Below are positions 1-8,486 of a stretch of DNA of 41,169 nucleotides, piece by piece. Each line of letters begins with the position of its first letter. The first letter of the stretch is position 1. The notes under the pieces were generated by a model. The model ran no database searches and had not been told where the DNA came from. It saw only the letters and a program-made list of their open reading frames with translations. Both the position numbers and the translations under genes were made by a program. The stretch is from SIG452 sp045631485 (lineage in GTDB: Bacteria > Bacillota > Clostridia > UMGS1840). The stretch is taken from positions 1 to 41,169 of the forward strand of contig JAZQUU010000018.1 of NCBI GenBank assembly GCA_045631485.1. The letters are read 5' to 3'.

Positions 1-3000
1 CTCAATGTACATATTTACGGAATCAGCAACGTGCTTCATATACGCAATATCCGCACTGCCCAGCTTATTCTGAATCACTTCAAAAGCAGTATACTTATAA
101 CGGGTCTGGCTTGCATAACCATCGTCTGTAACCGTAACGGCTGTTGAACCCACATAGTTCTTTTGATACCAACCAAAGTACGAACCTAATAACTCATAAC
201 TCGGTTTTGGCATTGTACGTTTTACAGACTTGGTACTACCAAGCTCACCTTGGCAACCGCCTACAGTGTCGAGAACCTTATACAGTTCTACATTGTAGTA
301 ACGGGCAGTATCGCCAATACGGAAGCTTGCATAAATTCCGTCGGACTGATAATCGTCTTTTTCCTTGATAACCACAGTCTTAGTTAAGTCACTCTCACCA
401 AAGGTGAGGATACCGCTGCCTTCCTTGACAGGATCAACGTGGATAAAGTGGTACTTGTCCTGTCCGGTTGCGCTTGCAGCCTCCGGTGTGTTACCGTAAG
501 CTGTTCCGTTTACGGTACGGATATAAACAATCTGAGGATTGGAAGTAGCCACCGTACCCGCCGGCAGTGTTCTTGTAACGGTGTAGGTTACATCACGTCC
601 GCTGCCATTGGACTTAGCACTGGTGTAAGCAATAGTGAAAGTACCGCCATGTGCCCACTTTGCAGTAAGTGAGAAATCTGCCTGTGTACCTCTTACAATC
701 TCTGTCACCAATGTGTCGCCATTATACCAACCAATGAATTGATAACCTTCCTTAGATGTAGGTGCTTCCAGTTTTACATCACCATCTTCGATTGTGTATG
801 TTGCCGGATTTTCGCTATTGTTGGAAGTGGCTCCGGTTCCTAAATCGTAAGTGATGTTAAACACATTCACTTCCCAAACTGCATACAAGGTAACCATAGC
901 ACCTTGTTCTGTGCCAAGGTTGGTGACAAGCTCACCATCGTCATAGACTACATCACCGTCACGAGTGGTTGCCCAACCCTTAAAGGTGTAGCCCGGATTG
1001 GTGAAAATGGTGATGTCACTAAAGAGTGTCAGAGTTGCAGGGACATCGTAGGTCATCAGCATAGACTCTGTAGGAATTTCTGTGCCTAAGCAACTATCAA
1101 AAACAACTACATACTGATTTGCAATCCATTTAGCATAGAAAGTCCATTCATTGTAAGAATCCAATGTAATCTGACCTTCTACCTTATTGTTAAGTCCTGC
1201 ATCCGTGTACCATCCGCCGAATGTATAACCGGTCTTTTCAGGATCATGGAGGACAAAAGTGTTATTGGTAACACTGAAGCTTTCGGGATTGTCCGATGCA
1301 TTTGTAGCACCTTCCATATTTTCATAATGGATGGCGTATTGTTTTTCCCGCCACAAAGCATCTAAGTGTATCGTGCTCACACCCTCTGTGATTAACTGCC
1401 TCAAAGAAGTACCTGCACTATAGGTGTTAGTACCGTCAGTCCAACCAACAAAGATGTAATTCGCATATTGGAAGGAGTTTTCTATCAAGGCATCGTCAAC
1501 CGTCATCGTTTTGGATACTTCCTCTGTTGTACCGTTGTTTGCATGGAATATTACTGTATACTCATTTATTGTCCAATTTGCGGTATAAGAGAGGTCTTCG
1601 GCAGGCATAGTGGTTGCCGGGGTTTCATCCCAGCTGAAGCTATAACCTATATAAGAAGGCACAGGAGGAGTTATGGTTGCACCATAGTAAACCTCACCCT
1701 CTGTATAGGTTTGACCGCTTGCACTACCAATACCAAATTCCCAAGTAAGGGTATACTGATTACGGGTATAATAGTAGTTTACCACATTATCAGTTGCAAT
1801 AGCTTTAATTGTAATGGTAGCTGTACTATCCGGGGCAGTAAAACCTTCATAGGTTTGATGTGCCGGAGTAACCGTGCTATCCATATCAGCTGTACCGTTT
1901 TCGGTATTAAAGAGTGTATAACCGTTGCCGTCAACATTCTGCTGATAATGGTTTACAATATAGCCGTATTCACCTGCCGTCCACTTTGCAGTAACCGTCA
2001 TATTTTCGGCACCCATTGTCGCATCGGTGAACTGTTCAGAGCCGTTATACCAACCGTTAAAGCCGTATCCCTCTCTTTCAGGAGTGGGCAAGGTAATGGA
2101 CTCGCCGTATTTTGCGGTGATACTTGTAGGTGTTATGCTGCCACCGTCTGCATCAAAGGTAATGGTGTATGGATTACGGGTGTATTGATACTCTACTACC
2201 AGCATTCCATCGCCCTTGATGGTTTCGGTCTTAGCAGCAGGTGCAGTAAAACCGGTATATGTCTTGGTTTCGGGAGTTACAGAACTGTCGGTTGTACCTG
2301 TAAGGTTATCGGTATCTGCCAAGGCATAAGAACCGTCAAGCTGTTCCTTATAATGCGCTACCTTATAGGCAGTAGCATCATTTGGCTTCCACTGTGCCTG
2401 ATAGGTAAGATTATTTGCAGGCATCGCAGTTGCAAGAGCCTTATCCCAACCTACAAATTCATAGCCGGGACGAGTCATATTCTGAGGTGCGACGAACTCG
2501 GCTCCATAATATACATCCTTAACAATAGGCTGTGCACCACTGTATGCAGGATCAAATGTCAGTTTGTATTGTACTCTGTCGTAATTGATCTTAATAACAG
2601 TCTTGCCACTACCATCAACCACGGCTTCGGTGCAGGCAATACCTTTGACCGTCATATTCGCTGCAATGATTGCACCATCAATGATATAGGTTTCGTCTGC
2701 GGTCTTTCCGCCCTCTACAACCTTATTACGCAATTGTGTTTCTGTAAGAACTGTACCCGTAAAGGTTTCATCCTCTATCATATTCTTCAGGAGATAACTG
2801 CCATCAGGTTGCTGCTCATAATATTCTACACGATAGCCTGTGTCGGGTAGTTTCTCCCAAAGTGCAGTATAGACGACATCTTCATCGCCCACTACGGAAA
2901 TCGGTGTAACGGCAGTTGTACCATTTGCAGACCAACCGATAAACTTGTAGCCACTTGCATTGAAATTAGGAGCATATACATCGGCACCGTATTTCAGTTC

Positions 3001-6000
3001 ATATGCAACATCTTCTCCGCTATCTGCTTCACCATACTTAAAGGTTACAGTATGTCGCTGGAGACTATAATAGTAACGGAGCACTGCACTGCCATCAGGT
3101 TTAATTTTTAGTTCCTGTCTTACCGGAGCATTGAAACCTGTGTAATTCTTTACCGCAGGTGTTACATAACTGTCGGTGGTGCCGGTAAAGGCTTCGCTTT
3201 CAAACAGTTCATATTCACCGGACCTGAACTGCTCCTGATAATGTTCTACAGTATAAGGCGTATCGGTAGCGGGTGCCCATTTTGCGTAAATGTAAGCATC
3301 TGTATCCGGCATTGTCTCCGGGAAAGTATAAACTGTGTTCAGTTCTTCATCACTGTACCAACCTGCAAATACATAGCCTTGCTTTACAGGATCTGCAGGC
3401 GCAGTTACGACTGCTTCAAACTTTTTGTTAATGAGAGGAATGTATGTACCACCATTGGACACAGGAACAATTACATAACCATCTCGTAGATTATCCCAGT
3501 ACAGAGAAATTTTTCTCTGTATAGGCTTGGAAGTGAATGTCATCGGCTGTCTAATCCAAGTGATAATCATTTCGCCTTCCAACTTCTTATCTTCTTCATC
3601 CGGGTGAACCGTAATGGTGTTGGTCTGCGGATCGTAGGCAAACTTGTTATTCGTCATTTTAATAACGAAATAAGACTTGTTACTATCGTCTTCCGGCAGA
3701 TTAGGATCACACCAATCCGAGTAGATAGCAGAGCCGCCGGTGCCTTCACACAAATCTAAATAATCCATAGAGAAGCTACTATCAGCAATCATAGCCGACC
3801 GCACGTGTTGTTTCAGGATTATTTCCGGCATCTTCCTTTGTTCCGTGGTAAAGTCCAGTACATTATTTCGGACACCTACATCCCACAGCGACCATTCTTT
3901 ATCTACCAAACTCTTTTCCGTAGCAAGTTTGCCACCTATAGCTTCTGCTTTAACATTGAGTTCAAAGAAGGCTCCCATTTCAATCAGTAGCGCACCGTTA
4001 TACTTCTGGTTCTTTCCCTGTGAAGCACTGTATTTCAGTTCATAGTAGAAATAACCCCAAAGTCTTGCATACGGACCTGCGGCTGCTTCAAAGCCTACAT
4101 TTGCCACATCCTTGTCAATCAATGCCACATAGAAATCCATTTGCAATCCTGCCTTAATGCCTAAACGTCCCATAGCATAGAATGCAAACTCATAGGTTTC
4201 CTCTTGCAGTACAATAACATCAGAGGTCACCTTTCCCTTTGTAACATTTACATTAAAGGTGTAACGCTTACCTTCTAAATATTCAAAATCAAAACCAACA
4301 GAAACAGCAGCATCCAGTTCAACTACAAAGTCAATCGCATAGCCAAGCTTAATGATTTGAACCGGAGGTGGAAGACCTATTGTAACATCAACAAGGTTCT
4401 GTTCCACGATGGTTATCCAATCAGACTCTGCCTTAATCATCTCAGAATAGCGGCGAATCAGGTCGTCTCCGGCAACATCTTCGCCCGCATTGCCATTCGA
4501 CATATTTTCAAGAAGGTTCTTGATTTCATCTGCAATATTGGTTTCTTCTTCCTCGTCTTCATCTCCACCATCGTCTTCCTTTGTAACCATAATGGCGTTG
4601 AAGCTGACTGCGGTGTAGTTGATGAGGTCAAGATTTGCATTTACCTTGTAAGCAGAGATATAAGGGAAGATACCTGCGACATCCCACTCGGTTTTACTCT
4701 TTGCCGCAACATCAATTCCGAGTTCTTCTACAAATTCACCGGTAATAGTGATTTCTAACTGGTTGTCGGAGCCTGACTTACTAATGGTAACAACAACCTG
4801 TAATTCCAAAGTAACACAAATGCCTTTCTTATCAGCGCTTGTGCCTTTAATGTCGCCCAAGTGTTGAGGTCTTTTACTGATAGAAATTTTAGGATATCCC
4901 TCTGCCATCTCAACTTCTACTTCAACATTGCTTGCCATAAGTTGCAGTTCTTCCGGAGAAACGGGAGTTCTGTCACTGAGCGTAACCTTATAATCTTCAA
5001 GGTTAATATTTTCGCTAAGCTCACTAAAGTTATCAGTTGCCAAAGCCATGGAGGCCATATACTGTGCAGCTTCTTCAGCAAAACCGCTGTCAATGGATTG
5101 CTGCACAATCTCGGAATTCATGGCATCAACGTCCACGCCTTCCAACAAATCGTCAGCGGATACTTCATCTTCGCTATAAATATCCATAGAAGATTCCACA
5201 TCTTCCCAAGTAACAGAAAAATATGTAATAGTGGTAGTGCCATCGCCGTTATCCTCGACTTTGGTAATCTTACCATAACCGGTAAGGGCATTGGTTTCCT
5301 CGCCTTCCGACACGCCAACCGTACCGGTATAGAACGCAATGAAGTCACCCACATCTACAGTAGTTTGACTATCCAGTTCCATGATACTGTAAACATCAGC
5401 AGAAAAATCCAAATACTTGTTTGCAACGGTAATTGTTGCGTTACTACTATCCAAATCAATACCGTCAGGAATCGGCAACACATCAGGTTCAAAGATAATC
5501 TGTTCTGCCTGAGCATTGACATAAGTGTAGGTATTGCCGGAAACAGCGGTAATCTCTAAGTATGCAAGGTCGCCCATTTGTTCCTTCGGAGTCTCTAAGG
5601 TTCTCTCTGTTGGGATAAGACCTTCGTAAACGCTGACAATGTCGCCTACTTTGAGCTCGCCGTCATACCGGAATGAACCGCTGGTCATATCTGCAGCAGA
5701 AATCTCACCCTCGCGATTAACTTCGTACAAGGCGATATTTAAGCTACTGACAGATTGACCGTCATTTGTTATATTTTGCAGTTCCTCAGCAGAGATGTAG
5801 ATAATACCATCCCGCAGTTGAAGATTCATTACTTCGTCCTGCTTAGTTGTAAAGTTGTATTCACGAGCAGTGTCCGGCTGATTCTTAAAACTAAGTCTGC
5901 TGTCATTTAAAGTAATTCGGTAGGTAGAACCCTTGGCAAAGCCTTCTACCGTGTCGATGCCGTTGTCGTTCTGACCGTGAATGATATACTCACCGTTAGA

Positions 6001-7167
6001 ACCGCTTACATAGAAGTGATCCGTTTTTTCAGGGTCCGTAAGATCCTCAGCAGAAATAGCGGCTGCAACCTCCCGGGCGCTCATAGTAGCATCTGTAGAA
6101 ACAACAGTAATGGTAAAATCAGGATTTACGTCCATTTCGCCCACAAAGTTTTTCGTTTCAACAAAGCTCAAGGGATCTTCTTGCAGGTAAGCGGCGTAAA
6201 GGGTAATATCATTGTTGACCTTATCGACACTTTGGACAGGCTGTGTCAATTCGGCATCATAGTACCAGCCAAGGAAAATATGCTCTGCCCGATAAGGCTT
6301 GTCGAGAGTGTCGATCAAGGTGCCCTTACGGACAGTTTTATCTTTAATTTCCGTGCCTCCGTTGGTTACAAATTTAACCGTGTAGTTTCTTTTCTTAGAC
6401 GAACTTTTCGTGGGATTCGCAGAAGGCTCTTCCTCGGATTCAAACGGAAGTCCGGTATCGGGATTGATTTTAACTCTGTCAGACGGAACGCCCGGTTCCT
6501 TATACCAAGTTTCAACAACATCATCTGTACGCTGTGCTATTGCGGCAGTCTGTGCACGGGTTGCATCATCTTTCGGATTAAAGGTAGTTCCGTCACCATT
6601 GAGAAGTCCCTGTTTCCAAAGGTTCTTAACTGCATCCTGTGCCCAAGATGAAACCTTATTTATATCCGCAGGAGTTGTTGTAATGTTTTCTCCGGTTGAA
6701 TAGTCAATATCAAACTTTTCAAAATAGCGTACAAAGAATGTAGCTATCTGTTCACGATTGATAAGACCGTCAGGTGAGAATGTTCCGTCACCCATACCCG
6801 AAGTTACACCGTGTTTTGCAGCCCAAGCTACATACGGTGCATAGTACATATTTGCAGGAACATCCTTGAAAGGAGTTTGTCCCGCATAGTCGGCAGTATC
6901 AACACCTGCTATGCGTCCAAGAACGGTAACAAACATTCCTCTTGTCATTGTACCGCTTGGAGCAAAGGTTGTTTCTGAGGTTCCGTTAAAGAACCTATTG
7001 ATGCGTGCATACTGAACAGCATCGTAGAACCAATCGCCTTCCTTTACATCTGTAAAGGGATTTGTTATTTCTAATGCTTCACTTGTGGTCGGCGCTGCAA
7101 ATACTGTTGTCGGAACAAAGGTAAGTATTATGCTGAACGCCAACAAAAGACTTAATAATCTTTTCAT
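1..7167 (-). CDS. Giant SLH-domain, InlB/MucBP-repeat surface protein (3' end outside window)
   Basis: The minus-strand frame is open from the ATG at 7167 to base 1, giving 2389 codons and no stop. An upstream in-frame ATG at 7176 is part of the GGAAGGAAGG ribosome site, so 7167 (9 nt spacing) is preferred. Residues 1-24 form a signal peptide. Three SLH repeats follow, starting near residues 36, 98 and 168; SLH domains normally bind pyruvylated cell-wall polysaccharide. An InlB B-repeat starts near 261. A long beta-rich region with no recognised domain follows, with an acidic run near 863-876. From about 1216 to 2180 there are InlB B-repeats (GWY...YAKW pattern). Four MucBP-like units starting YxVxHY are interleaved near 1305, 1445, 1601 and 1736. 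A Calx-beta-like stretch follows. It is probably an S-layer-attached adhesin or matrix protein; its ligand is unknown. Confidence 0.93.
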   Translation of the reverse strand, partial: MKRLLSLLLAFSIILTFVPTTVFAAPTTSEALEITNPFTDVKEGDWFYDAVQYARINRFFNGTSETTFAPSGTMTRGMFVTVLGRIAGVDTADYAGQTPFKDVPANMYYAPYVAWAAKHGVTSGMGDGTFSPDGLINREQIATFFVRYFEKFDIDYSTGENITTTPADINKVSSWAQDAVKNLWKQGLLNGDGTTFNPKDDATRAQTAAIAQRTDDVVETWYKEPGVPSDRVKINPDTGLPFESEEEPSANPTKSSSKKRNYTVKFVTNGGTEIKDKTVRKGTLIDTLDKPYRAEHIFLGWYYDAELTQPVQSVDKVNNDITLYAAYLQEDPLSFVETKNFVGEMDVNPDFTITVVSTDATMSAREVAAAISAEDLTDPEKTDHFYVSGSNGEYIIHGQNDNGIDTVEGFAKGSTYRITLNDSRLSFKNQPDTAREYNFTTKQDEVMNLQLRDGIIYISAEELQNITNDGQSVSSLNIALYEVNREGEISAADMTSGSFRYDGELKVGDIVSVYEGLIPTERTLETPKEQMGDLAYLEITAVSGNTYTYVNAQAEQIIFEPDVLPIPDGIDLDSSNATITVANKYLDFSADVYSIMELDSQTTVDVGDFIAFYTGTVGVSEGEETNALTGYGKITKVEDNGDGTTTITYFSVTWEDVESSMDIYSEDEVSADDLLEGVDVDAMNSEIVQQSIDSGFAEEAAQYMASMALATDNFSELSENINLEDYKVTLSDRTPVSPEELQLMASNVEVEVEMAEGYPKISISKRPQHLGDIKGTSADKKGICVTLELQVVVTISKSGSDNQLEITITGEFVEELGIDVAAKSKTEWDVAGIFPYISAYKVNANLDLINYTAVSFNAIMVTKEDDGGDEDEEEETNIADEIKNLLENMSNGNAGEDVAGDDLIRRYSEMIKAESDWITIVEQNLVDVTIGLPPPVQIIKLGYAIDFVVELDAAVSVGFDFEYLEGKRYTFNVNVTKGKVTSDVIVLQEETYEFAFYAMGRLGIKAGLQMDFYVALIDKDVANVGFEAAAGPYARLWGYFYYELKYSASQGKNQKYNGALLIEMGAFFELNVKAEAIGGKLATEKSLVDKEWSLWDVGVRNNVLDFTTEQRKMPEIILKQHVRSAMIADSSFSMDYLDLCEGTGGSAIYSDWCDPNLPEDDSNKSYFVIKMTNNKFAYDPQTNTITVHPDEEDKKLEGEMIITWIRQPMTFTSKPIQRKISLYWDNLRDGYVIVPVSNGGTYIPLINKKFEAVVTAPADPVKQGYVFAGWYSDEELNTVYTFPETMPDTDAYIYAKWAPATDTPYTVEHYQEQFRSGEYELFESEAFTGTTDSYVTPAVKNYTGFNAPVRQELKIKPDGSAVLRYYYSLQRHTVTFKYGEADSGEDVAYELKYGADVYAPNFNASGYKFIGWSANGTTAVTPISVVGDEDVVYTALWEKLPDTGYRVEYYEQQPDGSYLLKNMIEDETFTGTVLTETQLRNKVVEGGKTADETYIIDGAIIAANMTVKGIACTEAVVDGSGKTVIKINYDRVQYKLTFDPAYSGAQPIVKDVYYGAEFVAPQNMTRPGYEFVGWDKALATAMPANNLTYQAQWKPNDATAYKVAHYKEQLDGSYALADTDNLTGTTDSSVTPETKTYTGFTAPAAKTETIKGDGMLVVEYQYTRNPYTITFDADGGSITPTSITAKYGESITLPTPEREGYGFNGWYNGSEQFTDATMGAENMTVTAKWTAGEYGYIVNHYQQNVDGNGYTLFNTENGTADMDSTVTPAHQTYEGFTAPDSTATITIKAIATDNVVNYYYTRNQYTLTWEFGIGSASGQTYTEGEVYYGATITPPVPSYIGYSFSWDETPATTMPAEDLSYTANWTINEYTVIFHANNGTTEEVSKTMTVDDALIENSFQYANYIFVGWTDGTNTYSAGTSLRQLITEGVSTIHLDALWREKQYAIHYENMEGATNASDNPESFSVTNNTFVLHDPEKTGYTFGGWYTDAGLNNKVEGQITLDSYNEWTFYAKWIANQYVVVFDSCLGTEIPTESMLMTYDVPATLTLFSDITIFTNPGYTFKGWATTRDGDVVYDDGELVTNLGTEQGAMVTLYAVWEVNVFNITYDLGTGATSNNSENPATYTIEDGDVKLEAPTSKEGYQFIGWYNGDTLVTEIVRGTQADFSLTAKWAHGGTFTIAYTSAKSNGSGRDVTYTVTRTLPAGTVATSNPQIVYIRTVNGTAYGNTPEAASATGQDKYHFIHVDPVKEGSGILTFGESDLTKTVVIKEKDDYQSDGIYASFRIGDTARYYNVELYKVLDTVGGCQGELGSTKSVKRTMPKPSYELLGSYFGWYQKNYVGSTAVTVTDDGYASQTRYKYTAFEVIQNKLGSADIAYMKHVADSVNMYIE

Positions 7168-7247
7168 TTTGTGCATCCTTCCTTCCATAAAATTTTTATT
7201 TGATTACAATGATATAAAAATGGTGTGATAATACACGCAGTTTACAT

Positions 7248-7528
7248 TTACGGTGTTTTCAGATTCATAGCAAACTGTTTTACCTGCAACTCTCTTTTTT
7301 TAGCCAATTCCTCTTCAAGACATTTAGGGCATCTTGTGAGCGTTTTTGATCGGCTCCTGAGTTGTGTTTGCCACGAATGACCGTTTTTACATTTCCACCA
7401 CACGGGAACAGAACTGCTTGCACTTACAGTATCAGGTGTGAAGGGCAGATTTTTTCATCATCCCATTCGTCTAACAAATACTGTTTTTTCTCTTTTTTAC
7501 AGAACTCTTTCAATGTCAAACCCATCAT
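7248..7528 (-). pseudogene. Zinc-ribbon (DUF4379-like) protein with a frameshift in a poly-A run
   Basis: Translation from ATG 7528 (or 7525) reads MMGLTLKEFC and reaches LLDEWDDEK, then meets a stop after the coding-strand A6 run (plus-strand T6 at 7450-7455). Adding one A restores a frame reading NLPFTPDTVSASSS, then WWKCKNGHSWQTQL and a CPKC pair, ending at the TAA at 7248-7250. The pattern TPDTVS, WWKC..GH.W and CPxC is typical of the treble-clef zinc-ribbon family found in many bacterial and phage proteins. The repaired product would be about 93 residues. It may be a real pseudogene, a phase-variable homopolymer or a sequencing error. Function is unknown; DNA binding is only a guess. Confidence 0.7.
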
Positions 7529-7724
7529 TCTCTCTACACATTCAATTATAAGATTTGTGCTTGTTTTTTACACAAAATGCAGTTGAGACGAATTTATTTT
7601 CCACAACATATTGCATTTTTATATATACCATATTATAATGATTATACACCGTACATCAATAGGCGATGCAAGTGTTTTTTGAAAATTTTTCAAGAATTTT
7701 ATAATATTTATTTTATCTTATAGA

Positions 7725-7871
7725 ATGAGGGATGAACTTAATCTCACCATAGAGAAACTGAAGGAGCGAACAAAAAAAGCCAATACCGCAATCGAAGAGA
7801 TTACCATTCCTGCACAAACAATTTATTCCCGTACATATAATTCTTCTTCAATCAAGGATAATAACTGTTAA
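7725..7871 (+). CDS. Possible 48-residue ORF upstream of the excisionase-like gene
   Basis: The ORF starts MRDELNLTIEKLKERTKKAN and is rich in charged, helix-forming residues, which suggests a short coiled coil. I do not recognise a family. No ribosome site is visible before the ATG, and the same frame runs upstream through AT-rich DNA without another start. It may therefore be the 3' remnant of a longer mobile-element gene. Its stop codon overlaps the AAGGAGG of the next gene, which would fit translational coupling. Little else supports it. Confidence 0.3.
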   Translation: MRDELNLTIEKLKERTKKANTAIEEITIPAQTIYSRTYNSSSIKDNNC

Positions 7872-7883
7872 GGAGGTATTGCA

Positions 7884-8066
7884 ATGACTAATAATCCCTA
7901 CACAATCCTTTCTCCCGAGGAGGCAATGAAGACATTACATATCGGTAGAAATTCTATCTACAAACTACTCACTTCCGGAGAACTCAAAGGATTCAAAGTT
8001 GGTCGTAACTGGAAAATTGCCAGAAAGGCCATCGATGCTTATATCGACAAACAAACAGAAAAATAA
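7884..8066 (+). CDS. Excisionase-like helix-turn-helix protein (MerR-type HTH_17)
   Basis: This 60-residue protein has the compact winged-HTH layout of the DNA-binding excisionase family. SPEEAMKTLHIGRNSIYKLL is the HTH at about 10-29, followed by the wing GELKGFKVGRNWKIARKAI and a basic tail. Such proteins direct integrases in conjugative elements and plasmids, or act as small regulators. The ribosome site AAGGAGG sits 9-10 nt before the ATG. No integrase, relaxase or attachment site is visible nearby, so it may be an orphan left from a lost element. A strong terminator follows 30 nt downstream. Confidence 0.8.
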   Translation: MTNNPYTILSPEEAMKTLHIGRNSIYKLLTSGELKGFKVGRNWKIARKAIDAYIDKQTEK

Positions 8067-8095
8067 AATTTATTCACCTTACCTTTATCCACACG

Positions 8096-8136
8096 AAAAA
8101 ATAGCGTTAGACATTTGATGCCTAACGCTATTTTTT
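8096..8136. terminator. Bidirectional terminator between the HTH gene and the zinc-ribbon gene
   Basis: A perfect 15-bp inverted repeat has arms at 8096-8110 (five A, then ATAGCGTTAG) and 8122-8136 with an 11-nt loop. It has A- and T-runs at its ends, so it can end transcription on both strands of this convergent pair. Confidence 0.9.
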
Positions 8137-8147
8137 ATACCTAACCA

Positions 8148-8309
8148 CTATACTTGTTCTTGTTTTAATTCTTCCTGCAATTTCTTAAATTGCTCAATTT
8201 CAGCTTCGGTAGAATAACGGATCGCTGCTTTCCCACAATCGGGACAGCGTTCCACTTCCCCGTGTCTGACAAACTGAAATTTGCATGCTTCACATGTGTA
8301 ATGCTGCAT
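8148..8309 (-). CDS. Small zinc-ribbon protein, 53 residues
   Basis: The ORF begins MQHYTCEACKFQF at ATG 8309 after GAGGA (7 nt spacing) and ends at TAG 8148-8150. Two CxxC knuckles, CEAC at residues 6-9 and CPDC at 22-25, form a rubredoxin-like zinc ribbon. A charged helix follows (EIEQFKKLQEELKQEQ). I do not recognise a named family. It has its own consensus-like promoter with a dyad around the -10, ends at a bidirectional terminator, and so forms a monocistronic unit. The role could be regulatory or in nucleic-acid binding; nothing in the sequence decides this. Confidence 0.7.
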   Translation of the reverse strand: MQHYTCEACKFQFVRHGEVERCPDCGKAAIRYSTEAEIEQFKKLQEELKQEQV

Positions 8310-8358
8310 AACTTTTCCTCATAACACTTCATAATTCAATTAGATACATTACTCTTGT

Positions 8359-8387
8359 ATTCTAACATAGTATCTAATTTTCGTCAA
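8359..8387 (-). promoter_or_regulatory. Promoter of the 53-residue zinc-ribbon gene, with flanking dyad
   Basis: On the minus strand TTGACG (8382-8387) and TAGAAT (8359-8364) are separated by 17 nt. A 10-bp inverted repeat, AATTAGATAC at 8338-8347 and GTATCTAATT at 8370-8379, brackets the -10 box. One arm lies in the promoter spacer and the other near +5 to +14. The arms are 32 bp apart centre to centre, about three helical turns, as in a repressor operator. Confidence 0.65.
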
Positions 8388-8442
8388 GTGATTTCACAAC
8401 TTCGCAATTATAAGCAAAAATGATACAAATCTGTTATTATGT

Positions 8443-8473
8443 AAAGAACGAGTTGTAAAACAACTCGTTCTTT
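8443..8473 (-). terminator. Terminator after spoIVA
   Basis: AAAGAACGAGTTGT (8443-8456) pairs perfectly with 8460-8473 across a 3-nt loop. It begins 14 nt past the spoIVA stop. Confidence 0.85.
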
Positions 8474-8486
8474 TAAAATGCTCATT

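Noticed and set aside
1468..2850. A 460-codon plus-strand open frame
   Set aside because: It is antisense to the repeat region of the SLH protein, has no ribosome site, and its Cys/Ile-rich composition is that of a reverse-complement shadow.
7362..7586. A 74-codon plus-strand frame
   Set aside because: It is the antisense shadow of the frameshifted zinc-ribbon gene, which has a clear family pattern.
7612..7638. A plus-strand promoter TTGCAT/TATAAT before the HTH gene
   Set aside because: The spacing is 15 nt, short for sigma-A, so it is only a weak candidate.
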